Below are positions 39,934 to 49,980 of a stretch of DNA of 51,190 nt, one piece after another. The notes below the pieces were generated by a model. That model was not told the origin of the DNA and did no database searches. It was given only the letters and a program-made list of their open reading frames with translations. The translations under genes were made by a program, and so were the position numbers. Every line of letters begins with the position of its first letter. Position 1 is the stretch's first letter. The DNA is from Nemertoderma westbladi (lineage: Eukaryota; Xenacoelomorpha; Nemertodermatida; Nemertodermatidae): assembly GCA_032718475.1 (NCBI GenBank), contig JAUCBJ010002373.1:1-51190 (forward strand), read 5' to 3'.

Positions 39934-42262
39934 ATGTCTTATCGCTCAAGCGCTAATAAAAGTGCTTCAGACAGTTCCCTTAGTGACCAAACTTCTAATC
40001 TTGATGTGACTGCGATACCAATGCATTCTGACTCGGACAGATCCCCGACTAGAGAATTGCCTGAGCCGGAGCGGAGCGCCTTGGTTCCAATCAATTAGGA
40101 AACCCCTTTATACCCTCTAAATTAGATCGACCACCCCCTGTCACCCAAACTGACCAGTCCACTACTGGCCTCGAAACACAAATGGACCAACCGCAAGTGA
40201 CTGTGACTTCCGACTTAGACCGGATGGAAGTTGACACAGCCACATGACTAAACCTGCCGATAGGGACGGACCCATTAATGGCCCCTTCCCCAGGTTTATT
40301 AATCGGTCTACTAAGGGCCATTGACAATTACAGAGCCTCCGAAAAGGGTTTGAAAGTACAGATACTTTCAATGACCGTTCCAGAGATGAAACAGAATGTA
40401 CTGCAATACTACAATTATCCTTCAATGGATAAGTTTTTTCCACTACATTCTGCCACCTCTGATGAACTAACGGAGTTGAAGGTACCAGCTGACCCCACTA
40501 ACATCTCTAAAGTGGGAAAGACCCTGAGCGGATTTCAGACTGGATTTATTAGACAGATATCCGGCTTTGAAGCCATCTTAAGGGACCCTAACTTAGACAA
40601 CACCCCCTCTCTCTTCTATAACATCAATGAAAGAATCATACGCATCCTTATCATTCTTTCGGCCTTCCACCAATCCGCCATCCGGACAGGAATCACAGTC
40701 ATAGAGACTGTGGCCATTGAGAACATAAGTAAATTCGCCACCTTAGCGCACACCTGCCTCTCCTTCCAGGAGGAACCTTCTCAACCCGTAGAATTAGATT
40801 CCGACCACCCATCCATAACTGTTGCCTGTGATGTTGAGGGGTACACCCAAACTGAACCTGAGACTCAAACGGCACAGGAAGACGCTATTCGCCAACACTT
40901 GGGAGAATATATAAAAGCAGTGGGGGAAGAAGAGTTAATAAGGAGATTGCGTGGACATCGTCCAACTAGTCCCACCACCAAGAAAATCCTAAAAGATATC
41001 GACCGAGACATGGATTGAGAAAGCCAACGTAAGACGAATATGGAACTTATCAAGGAGGAAAAACAAGCCAAGTTGAGACAATTATCCAATCAGGTGGAAG
41101 ACGATTGATTACAGCGTGAGTATGAGGAACAAAAATGCAAATTGGAAGTGGAGGAACAGGAACAACAGTTGGATACTCAGTTAAAGGAAAGTAGAACCCA
41201 ACAACTCGAGTGCTATACATCTTCCAATGAGTTCAATAAATCATCAGATAAATCTCGAACTTCCAGGAGCGGAAGACATTTGGAACGAGCTGAACGCCGC
41301 TGCCTGCCAGAAATGCCACCTCAGCATACCCCTGCGCTAATCCCATTAAACATCCCCTCGGACCCAAAACCGACTCCACTCCGACTTTTTCAAACCTATT
41401 AATACGCCTTTAGCGGCTCCCAATCTTATTACCCGCACTGGTGTATTAATAAACCCCCCTAAGCCGAATATAACATCAGCGGCTAATGTAACTCAAACCA
41501 AAATAACATCTATTGGTATTACGATAACTACTGTAGCGAGTAGTCAGACCGAAAATTTACAACAAAAAACTTCTACAGTATATAGGGACCGAATAGTTAC
41601 GCCCACTGTTCGACCTAAACAGGTACGACCACCTCCCCTGCTGGCGGACAGAATGTCTAGTACCGCCTGCGCCCACCCACATAACACTCAAACACTGGGC
41701 CCTAACCTGTCTCCCATCACCGACTCTCGTGATGGACACCATGACACCGACCGTGTCCATCGGTTCGGTTGAGTCGGTGGGGGACATGGGGCCCACAGGG
41801 GCGAGTAAAAAGGTCGCCCAGGCGAATGAGGACCCCCTTTATAGGGATAGAGTAAACGAGTCCTCATTAAACCTGCAAGCTATGCAGGAAGCTGTAAACA
41901 ATAAAATGAAACAATTAACAAATATTGATTTTGAATTAGATTGATTGAATAGTCAAAGGGAGATAGTGAGTGAACAAAATCAGCAACAACGGCAAGCATT
42001 GGAAAAACAGCAGCAGCAGCGGCAACAATTACAGCAGCATTTGAAGCAGTTGCATGACGAAGCTGCCAACATCGAGCAATCTCAGTTTGCACAACATCGT
42101 CAGCTACAAGAATTGCGAAATGAATCTGTACAAGCCGCCAAGGTTCTAGAGGAGCTGCACCAAAAGGTGGCTAATTCTCAGGACCTCCTGGCCTCTAACA
42201 ACGCTGCAGTGATCAGGAATCCGGACTCTCCTGAATACCAGATATTAAAGAAAGCCTCATGA
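39934..42262 (+). pseudogene. gag-3: diverged BEL-like gag with frame breaks and in-frame TGA codons
   Basis: It starts at ATG 39934 (MSYRSSANKSASDSSLSDQ), with a TAG after about 54 codons, then a second frame from about 40278 with a domain homologous to BEL-A gag (SPGLLIGLLRAIDNYR; NERIIRILIILSAFHQS; AIRQHLGEYIKAVGEEELIRRL). In that frame TGA codons follow MD (41016-41018) and VEDD (41106-41108), after which a Gln/Glu-rich coiled coil continues. A frame change near 41390 leads to a Thr/Pro-rich part, and a further change to a Gln-rich coiled coil (to 42262) with another TGA after FELD (41942-41944). No zinc knuckles, protease or pol follow. It is a structural capsid-type protein of a different BEL subfamily, now broken. 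Confidence 0.7.
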
Positions 42263-43804
42263 CCTACTATAACACGACCCGGAATGCTGCTGCAGGCGTA
42301 AAAATTTAGTGGGGTAACTTTCAACTTTAATAACATTTTTCCACTTTATCTGCTGGTCACAAAAATTTCACTAATTCTAGATTAGTAAATTTTTTACCTT
42401 TTGAGGAAATTTTTTTTGCTGCCAATTACCATAGTAACCAGTAATATAATTTCAATATATACATTTATTTTGCATTTTACAACTGAACACTTATATCGAT
42501 TAAGTCAAAACTTGAATCAGGTATGGTATGGTTAGTTGCCAATATTCTGAGAAGGTTTTAACATCACCTAGTTACCATAGCTACCAGCAGCGACGATTTA
42601 AACTATAGACTTTTCACCTATATTTCAGATAAAAAGTTAGAATTTTTCTTTTTAAGAAATTCAATATGCTGATCAAGATAATAATATCTCGTCATTTCTT
42701 GCGCGCCGCCGGGTGGGGGGGGGGGGGGGGGGTGTATATTTTGTACTTAAGGTTGCCATAGCAACTGGTATTCAAGTTTAAATATGTATTTATTGGAATA
42801 TTCTTATTGCTACTGACATACCTTCATGAAAAATTATTGGTGTGTATAATTGTAACAAATTTATAAAATTATTTTACGACCTGGTTACCGTAGTAACCAT
42901 CAAAACTATGCTTTATAATAATTTTCAACAATTTCTATAATTTATTATTCCTCAGCACTTTTAGTCACTACTACTGGTATCAACGAAATATTATTAATGA
43001 AACTTTACCTTTTAATTTTGCTTCTAGAAGAACGATTGCTTGTCGGTCCGTACGTTGAGCTGACATTCACCAAGGATTTCATCGTTCTCTATATTGTTTC
43101 GTTGATAATCGTTCTTGCTTCATCGAAGGTTTCCTTGTTGTAAAGGAACTTAGTCAATCCTATGTCGGAAAATCTATTACCAAATCAATCCATAGATAAA
43201 ATTTGTTAAGTCTAGCCTGAAATGTATACAATCTACTGAGGTGAAAAGTGCTTTATTGGCATAGTCGTCCGTTGTTAGAGGTTCCAAAATAATATTATTG
43301 TCATCTGCAAATGTATAAACTATTATTTTTTGAAATGACTTGACAAGGCCATGCTTAGATCGAATGGGAATTCTTGTTCCGGTTGCTTGCGCAAGGTATA
43401 CTCATACATACCACCCCCCACCCCTCCCCCCGCCCCCAACCCCCCTTATCTGTCCAACCGTGACATTTAATAATAATAATATTTTTTTAATATTCCCAAC
43501 TATGTAAAGTAAATCTTTTGACTCACTAGATATTAGTATCATTATCTTATGTATATTATTGAGATGTTATATATAAAGACATATTTTAATATTCATAGAT
43601 ATATAGTGTACTGTATGTATTATAAATAAATATATACTGTAGGTACTGGTATACAAATACCTACTGTATGGACGCACAGGACAAGTTATAGAAGCCAGTA
43701 CTGGCCATGGTGATAACTAAGGGAGGGAGACCATGCTAGCGGAGTCTGTGGCAGCCCACTTGACGGGGAGATACAGTAGTCCAGGGTGCGGCGGCCATAG
43801 TAGA
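42263..43804. other. Spacer with X-box-like palindromes, no gene seen
   Basis: AT-rich sequence with a possible LTR start at 42281, four RFX X-box-like sites (42426-42898) in loosely related repeats, a G run (about 42,715-42,732) and a C-rich patch (about 43,403-43,446). A short minus-strand reading near 43,290 contains YTFADDNNIILEP, which resembles an RT catalytic motif but is too little to call. Confidence 0.5.
42426..42898. promoter_or_regulatory. Cluster of four X-box-like (RFX-type) sites
   Basis: TTACCATAGTAACC (42426), GTTACCATAGCTACC (42571), GTTGCCATAGCAAC (42752) and GTTACCGTAGTAACC (42884) are near-palindromes of the form bound by RFX factors in animals. Spacing is 132-182 bp and the sequence after each site is loosely alike, so they may come from an old tandem repeat. 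Function is inferred only. Confidence 0.45.
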
Positions 43805-45978
43805 CTAATTATTGGTTCCTGCTTTAAATCGTTGGCGAGTTTTAAACGTCTTGATGGCATCTTCTCTGACTGATTGCGAATGTTCTTTTGCAAGAGTATT
43901 TGCGAAGACATTGCACACTGTAGTGAAAATAGTAGAAGAATATGAATGGCGTTGACAGCCAATTTCTAATGATGGACTATTTCCAAGTACATGTTGCAAT
44001 ATAGCAAGTGCTGCTGGTCGAAATGGGAGAGACCGCCCACGCAGTAGTGTCTCCACTTGTGCCAAAATTAAAAAAGAATCTTTGACAATCTCGCGAAGAT
44101 TCGTTGCTGGGTATGTTAATCCCCCTTGATTGAGTAGATCGAAGAATGGCCGGTCGGTTGCTCTTGATGAATCCTGAGCAATTGTATCGTTGCATGTTTT
44201 GCATTTATTGCTTTTTAGTAGTTTGTGAGCAATGTAACCAGCAGCGCATACGGTGGCTTCCTTTGTGGCTTCATCTGTTTCGTATACGAATTCAATATGA
44301 TCCACGCTTTCACAGAGTTCCGTGTAATTGTTAGTTTTACTTTCCTCGATAACTTTTTCCAACGATATGCTCTCCTTTAGTATTGATTTCACTCGCAATA
44401 TATTTTCGGAGCGCAAAACCTTCATTAAACTTACCAAAAATCGGCCTCCACTCATCTGTCTGTACTTCGAATAATGACGCTCCAATGGATCAGTTTGCAA
44501 TTTTCAGGTAAGCACATACTCAAAGCTGCTATCGAGTAACTCGGTACACAAGTTGGCAATACCCCGGTTTGTCTGAATCAAGGCGCTTCTAGTTTCTTAA
44601 GTTAACAACTTATGAGCTGGTTTTTCAAGCCAATCAGAAAAGTTGTTCAGAAAGTCAACTTTTCCATCGCCTTTCACCATCGCATTGCCAATAGCTAGAG
44701 GATGGAATCTTTCTTTTGCGTTGACTACTAACCACCAATTGTTGATAAGACGCAAGAACTCCGCAGTACACTCTTCCGTTGGGAAATAATAGAGGCACGC
44801 TGAAATGGTATATAAATCGAAAATTGCTATTGCGAGGGGAACGTTTTGTTTTTTGTTTCCGAAATGTGTTGCGCCGTATGACAGTTTAGGAGCTAAACGT
44901 AAACAAGTTTCACGTTTTGAGTCAATTTCTTCAATTTTGTAAAGCAGTGACCATTTCACCTGACCAGTGGGAACTGTGAATGTCCTTCCATTGAGTTTAT
45001 AATGAAAGGGTTCGCCGATATTGAAATAACCTTGACTTGCCAAATTGTTTCTAATATTTTTCATGATATGGACGGGGTCATATAAAGGGTAAATATTTCC
45101 ACCAGTTTCTGATTTGATGGTATTCGGTTTTTCACCAGGTGAATCCGTTGCAAGTTTATTAAAGGCCGATACATTAGATTTATTGTTATTGGATATAATT
45201 GCATGAATATTGAAATTTTCATCGGTAATGTTTTTGATAAATGTTGTGATCCCATCCGAGACAAGTTTAGCTGTACTCTGGTATAGCATGAACAACGATT
45301 GCTATTGATAATTTCAAGGAAACAATCATGAAGCAAAGAATTCCAGTAAAAATTTCACCATTATCATCCAACCCAACTAATTCTCCTCCACCGTACTGCT
45401 GTTATTGTTGTACTGTAAATACATCTCGTCCACTAGTAGTACCACATCGTTACAAATTCGGTTTTCGTCTCTGAGGGTCGTTATTGCCTTTATCGCATTG
45501 ACATGACCAGATATTAGTTTGCGGAGAAGCCGATCCGACGCAGAGGAATTTCATTTCGTAGTACCTAAAATATAATGAACAAAATTATGTAATATATTTT
45601 TGTATGCAAAATAATTTTTTGTACTTTCACATGTGTTGTCTGCCTATCTGAATTTCCAGTTTTTCTCTAAACGATACTTTTTGGTGTGTGAAAAATTACG
45701 GATAAATAAATTGAAAAATTATATTTAAAAAAATAATAAACTACTCCAGAACATACTAGCATATTGTAAAACTATTCAAATGATATTATATTAACAATAT
45801 GGGCTACCATATATGCCGAGAAGGAGGCATATCTGAGTAGCAAGGCGAAACGAAGTTGGTCGCTAGTATATAAGGGCATCCCTTTCGGTTTATTGTGCTG
45901 CAGATCCAGTAAGCTTCTAATAAGACCTCGGGAATCCTGACCAAAATTACGTAAATAGGATACAAGATTTGGAATCAT
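43805..45978 (-). pseudogene. P-element/THAP9-like transposase
   Basis: The minus strand encodes parts of a P-type cut-and-paste transposase. From the N-terminal side: SDQLRFALLLRYASFSAY (45772-45978), a likely intron with acceptor ...TTTTAG before GTACTACG near 45563, an RNase H-like core with DEMYLQ (45413-45430), DPVHIMKNIRNN (about 45,075), an insertion region, and the C-terminal motif TDPLERHYSKYRQMSGG (about 44,490). The usual THAP DNA-binding domain is not visible. It is broken by a one-base shift after the DEMYLQ segment, another before 45295, an in-frame TAA (44597-44599) and an in-frame TGA just before the TDPLER motif. No terminal inverted repeats were identified. It is an old, inactive copy. 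Confidence 0.75.
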
Positions 45979-46071
45979 TGTTGTGGAAGAAAGCTTGCAT
46001 CTTGCATTTTGTTAGCGAATCAATTCCGCCTCACCAAACCCCATAAAGTGAGCCAATAAGCAATATTGGGA

Positions 46072-46102
46072 ACACGAGGTTGATTACCAATCAACCTCGT
46101 GT
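46072..46102. repeat. Perfect inverted repeat, 14-bp arms
   Basis: ACACGAGGTTGATT and its exact complement are separated by ACC. The right arm is followed by CACCCCAG. It could be a cruciform or RNA hairpin, or a boundary feature of a mobile element. Confidence 0.9.
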
Positions 46103-46361
46103 CACCCCAGTAAACGGGGACAATAGGCCCCAAAGGAGAGACACACACAATAAGGGTCAGGGGTTACTCCCCTGACAAGAGAGAGAATAGCTGGGGTGAA
46201 CGGGAAACACACCAGGGAAGGTGAAAGGGCGAGAAGTGGGATATTAGCCAATGGGGGGACAGCATCGACTAGGTAGAGTAATATGGCCAACTGAGCAGTA
46301 CATATATTACCTGTTGGTGCTTCCCTATTCAGTTAGTTTACTCAGTTAGTTCAGTAGGGTG

Positions 46362-46385
46362 GGACGGTGACTTCTATCACCGTCC
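46362..46385 (+). repeat. Perfect 9-bp hairpin in the gag-2 leader
   Basis: GGACGGTGA, loop CTTCTA, TCACCGTCC. It lies 235 bp before the gag-2 ATG and just after the initiator-like words, so it would be near the 5' end of a transcript starting there. Confidence 0.8.
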
Positions 46386-46619
46386 GCTACCGCCATCATA
46401 CTTATCTACCGGTAACAGTGTCATACTATACTATATATATCAACTATATTATACCTTTATACATATCACCGAACATCAGAACTCTTTTACCTTTCACACA
46501 CGGCGGGGACGCGTAGATAGAAAACCCAACGGATAAACCGGGATCCGTAGATCCCGTCACAGTGATAGAACTAGATCCAACCAACTGCACTGACAGACTG
46601 TGGCTGCCAGCCACCAAAG

Positions 46620-47723
46620 ATGAAGATGAGTAGAGAAGGAAAGACGACACCGCCGCGGACCCCGGACGACGATCTAACGATCCGCGAGGCCACGGCGACA
46701 CGGCATCAACCCACGACGCCGGATCCGTCGACGGACGATCCGGCGAACCAAGATGAGGGGGGCCGTCTACAAAGAGAGATTGAGTCGAGAGGAGAGGAGA
46801 AAGGCGAGTCGACACACGACGGTCGACGTACCGATGCCACCGGCCCGCCACAGGCTGAGGGCGACGGACGGCCCACCGGAACGGCAACGGTGGAGCCGCC
46901 GGTACGACGTCGGACCCGGAGAGATGGAGGAGGGGTCGGCGACGAGGACGTCGGGGTTTCCGATCGACTTCGACGGACCTACAACGCGACCCGGAAACTA
47001 CTTAAGAAGGCCAAAGAGGGGGCGAGGATAGACGAGGTAAAGTTGACAAAAGGACTAGGTGAGTCGAACAGATACTTTGATTACCTAGTGCGTTCTGGGC
47101 AGAGAGAACTAGCCGAGGAGAGGGCGAGGGGAGTTGTCAACGAACTAATTGAACTGTGGGAGTGTAAGGGTATGCAGCCTAGTGTAGTGTACATAGGGCC
47201 ATACTTAGTCGATGCCCGGGGAGTAAAATTAGTGGGTTGGAGGAGACCGCAGGAGGGCGAATCCGAGGTTAACTCCGAGGATTCGGTCTCGTCGGTCGGA
47301 GGAAGTTCCGGGAGGCGGGGAAGAGTTAGTAGGACAGAGGGGCGGCGGGAGTCCGTCGCAACCGATAAGTCTGCTACATCCTCCGCAAAAGAAAGAAGGG
47401 TGCGGGAGATAAATCTGACGTATGATTTAGAAATGGCGGCGGCAAAGCAGAAAAGCTTAGAGCGGCAACTGAGGGATAAAACCGCCGTCTTAGAGGTGTT
47501 AAGAGAGTTGGCGAGGGAGTATAGAAAGGGAGTCAATGAGTGTATAGAGCGGAAGATGAGAGTAGGGGACGAGCCGGCGACGTGGCTTGAGATAATTGCG
47601 AGAGTTGAGTCGGGCGAGCAGAATATGCGAGAGAGAGAGATAGAGGGTAAGCGTGAGCGGGATGATTTGCGTGCCCGGCTAGGGAGGCTTGCGCAATATC
47701 AAGCCAAACTAGAGCAGCGCTGA
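46620..47723 (+). CDS. gag-2, N-terminal ORF
   Basis: It starts at ATG 46620 in a favourable context (CCACCAAAG before the ATG). The 367 residues include a Pro/Thr/Asp-rich start, a basic patch (RRRTRRDGGG), a helical domain with LGESNRYFDYLVRSGQ and SVVYIGPYLVDARGVKLVGW, and a charged coiled coil (RRVREINLTYDLEMAAAKQK to YQAKLEQR). I do not recognise the N-terminal domain, but the downstream zinc knuckles are BEL-like. The ORF ends in TGA. The protein then appears to continue in another frame (SGSNLNLNTNNLNNN), as the left copy also switches frame at this point. It is the best preserved of the two gag-2 copies. Confidence 0.7.
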   Translation: MKMSREGKTTPPRTPDDDLTIREATATRHQPTTPDPSTDDPANQDEGGRLQREIESRGEEKGESTHDGRRTDATGPPQAEGDGRPTGTATVEPPVRRRTRRDGGGVGDEDVGVSDRLRRTYNATRKLLKKAKEGARIDEVKLTKGLGESNRYFDYLVRSGQRELAEERARGVVNELIELWECKGMQPSVVYIGPYLVDARGVKLVGWRRPQEGESEVNSEDSVSSVGGSSGRRGRVSRTEGRRESVATDKSATSSAKERRVREINLTYDLEMAAAKQKSLERQLRDKTAVLEVLRELAREYRKGVNECIERKMRVGDEPATWLEIIARVESGEQNMREREIEGKRERDDLRARLGRLAQYQAKLEQR

Positions 47724-47728
47724 CCTTT

Positions 47729-48298
47729 ATTGCAGGAAATATTTTACCTAGTGGTAGTAATTTAAATTTAAATACGAATAATCTAAATAATAATATTAAT
47801 TCAAATACTCAGAATAATTCAAATAATTCTAAGTTAAATAATTTAAATCCCGTTTCAAATTCTAATAATTTAATTAATTCAACAAATAATATTGGGAATG
47901 GTGCTATTAATATGAACGTGTCAGACGTGTATAGCCCGGCAGACGGCGGCCTGGTAGGCCACGTAGTTAGTAGGCAGGAAGAGGCGGGGTTGAGCCAACC
48001 CGACGGCGGCCTGGTGGGCCACGTGGTTGGTAGGCAGGAGGTAGCGGGGTTGAGCCAACCCGAGGGGGGCCTGGTGGGCCACGTAGTAGTAGAGAGAGAA
48101 GCGGGGGTGAATAGACCTAGCCGCAGTAGAGACAGTGTGTTGACTACAGAGGGTTGTAGAGACGAAGTAAGAGATAGTGAAGTTAGATGTGGCGAGTGGG
48201 GGGGGGGGGGGGGGGGGCTACGGGCGCCCCACCACATAAGATTAGCGGCGAGAGAGGTGGGGCAGAGAATGCCCCACGAGAGGGGTGTAGAAGTGTAG
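47729..48298 (+). pseudogene. gag-2, Asn-rich linker and repeat region (frame-switched)
   Basis: This frame continues gag-2 with an Asn-rich stretch (LNNNINSNTQNNSNN), then three copies of a unit of about 20 residues (DGGLVGHVV, spaced with SQP) coded by a 60-bp tandem repeat at about 47,940-48,110. It then reads RDEVRDSEVRCGEW into the 20-base G run at 48198. After that run the protein-like reading moves to the next frame. No start codon belongs to this piece; it needs a frame change from 47723. Confidence 0.6.
47940..48110. repeat. 60-bp tandem repeat in gag-2
   Basis: Three units carry GGCCTGGTRGGCCACGT (about 47,949, 48,009 and 48,069), the first two followed by AGTAGGCAGGA or a close variant. 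They code for repeated GGLVGHVV. Confidence 0.9.
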
Positions 48299-48345
48299 TA
48301 AGAGATAGTGAAGTTAGAAGTAGCGGGTGGGGGGGGGGGCTACGG
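48140..48345. repeat. Poly-G module repeats in gag-2 (right copy)
   Basis: Two units, each with GAGATAGTGAAGTTAGA, a G run (20 Gs at 48198-48217; 11 Gs at 48329-48339) and CTACGGGC(G/A)CCCCAC. The encoded text is the same in both units only if the reading frame moves by -1 at each G run. The run and the following CCCCAC are complementary and could also pair. Confidence 0.85.
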
Positions 48346-49980
48346 GCACCCCACTGCGAGGAGTTAGTAGCAAGAGGGGGGCAGAGAGTGTCCCACAGGC
48401 GTCGGCGGATAATGCGCGGGCCGAAGTAGGTAAACCGCAACACCCGGCGACGGAGAGAAATAGGGGGATTGCGAGTATCCCCAGCGGCGTGCGATCGAGC
48501 AGAGAGAGGCAGGTTGACGTCGCGAGAGGGCGGACGAAGCGTCGAGCCCGATCAGAAGAGGGAAGAAGAACAGCGGAGTTTAACCGGGAGGTCGACGAGA
48601 GATCTCACGAGCCGGAATACTACACAGAAAAGAGAAGAAGAGAAGATAGTAGAAAAAGTGTTGCCGCGAACGATAGGGGTGCGAGGACGGATAACGGACC
48701 GTCGATAGTAGAGATGGAGTTAGGGAGTCAGTGGGGTGGAACTTCGGGAGATTGCCGTCGCCCCGGAGAAAAGCACCGCACGCCAAGAGAGGGGTACAGG
48801 ACGTACCAATGCAAAGTCGAGAGCAGGATAGGGGATTGAAGAGAAGCTTCCCGACGGGATATGGCTGCCGATCGAGAGTGCGGTAGTTGCGGGGAGATTC
48901 GAGATTTGCGAAGATTAAACTTCGGTTCGAAAGGGCACATGCAGACTGCAGGACATACTGTAGGCCTTACTGCACATACTATTATAGGCCATGCTGAGAG
49001 AGGTAGAATAGGCGATAGGGTAGCGCGAACGACGGGATTAAACCCGGAAGCCGTGGAGTACATACCGGTAGGTAGGCAGGAAGTGGGTAGGCCTATATCG
49101 GTACAGCAGCATGACTATAATACACAGGGACATAACATATATCCAGGGGAGGGGAGAGTTATTGGAGATAGATGTATGGGCCCCAATACATTAACATCAA
49201 CCCCAGTACCAAACATACCGGCTGGGGGGGGGGGGGGACAGGGTGACATTCCCCCATCACAATATCAACAATATACCCCAGTGGGAGCAAGAACATCGAA
49301 CCCCTTGGACGAGAGAAGGTCGTGCGGACAGTCGATACCACACGCGGCCATACAGGGGACTGCTAGTCCACAGTTAGCTGGTAGCAGGGCCACACCGTGG
49401 CAGGGACAGAAAGAAAATAACACCAAAAATAAACACAATCCCAATATACCCAGTAGGCCGAGTCTAGGCAATCGAAACACTAAATCGGTACATATAAACC
49501 TAAGCGCGATACATGAAGGACTATACAGGAAATGCTATAATCCAGGATTCGAATGTCAATTACATCGGGACGGAACACATAAGACCAGGAATTGTAAACA
49601 CTGGCAAACGTTACCCAAACGAGATCGTGTAGCCTACACAGGCGCAAACGGACTATGTCATCGATGTGTGGTAAAAGGACACAGATCCGGAGAGTGTTGG
49701 AAAGAGAGAGGATGTGAAAGGACTAGACCAGGGGCAGAGAAGCCCATGAGCAAACATAAAGGAGCCGGGAAAGAAGGAGGCGTGTTGCATACGCACGCGG
49801 GACTGGCACAGTGCGAGGGGGCGTTGCATGGGCGGACGTCGTGTACACCGAGGTACGGGCGGGGGTCGTCGAGGCCTTTAATGCCAACGCGCACACGAAG
49901 AATGAGGCCAGCAGAGGTAGTATCGAAGAGAGTGTGGCGAAGAGGTAGAGGACGTATAGGAGGGCAGTGGGAGAGTGCCT
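48340..49980 (+). CDS. gag-2, C-terminal part with zinc knuckles, truncated by an LTR
   Basis: The frame is open from the second G run to the LTR at 49981, except for a TGA at 48837-48839 after ESRIGD. It contains Arg/Glu-rich sequence, a CGSCGE motif (about 48,880), Pro/Gly-rich spacers including a G run at about 49,224, and then CYNPGFECQLHRDGTHKTRNC and CHRCVVKGHRSGEC (about 49,530-49,700). The LC..C...GH....C layout after a Cys/His pair is that of BEL/Pao Gag. The stop codon (TTG TAA) is supplied by the first bases of the LTR, so the real C-terminus is lost. The best internal ATG is 48861 but the protein probably belongs to one long Gag. Confidence 0.65.

Larger units (their letters stand above)
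45979..46619 (+). other. Upstream region of gag-2 with two perfect hairpins
   Basis: It contains a 14-bp perfect inverted repeat (46072-46102), a CAGTTAGTTTACTCAGTTAGTTC stretch (about 46,330-46,352) with two initiator-like TCAGTT words, a 9-bp perfect hairpin (46362-46385) and a TATATATA run (about 46,432). This may be the promoter and leader of the gag-2 element, and possibly part of its LTR. No second copy is present to prove an LTR. Confidence 0.4.

Noticed and set aside
43200-43400. Minus-strand YTFADDNNIILEP as a reverse transcriptase
   Set aside because: Only one RT-like motif, no flanking RT motifs and a short frame; chance cannot be excluded.
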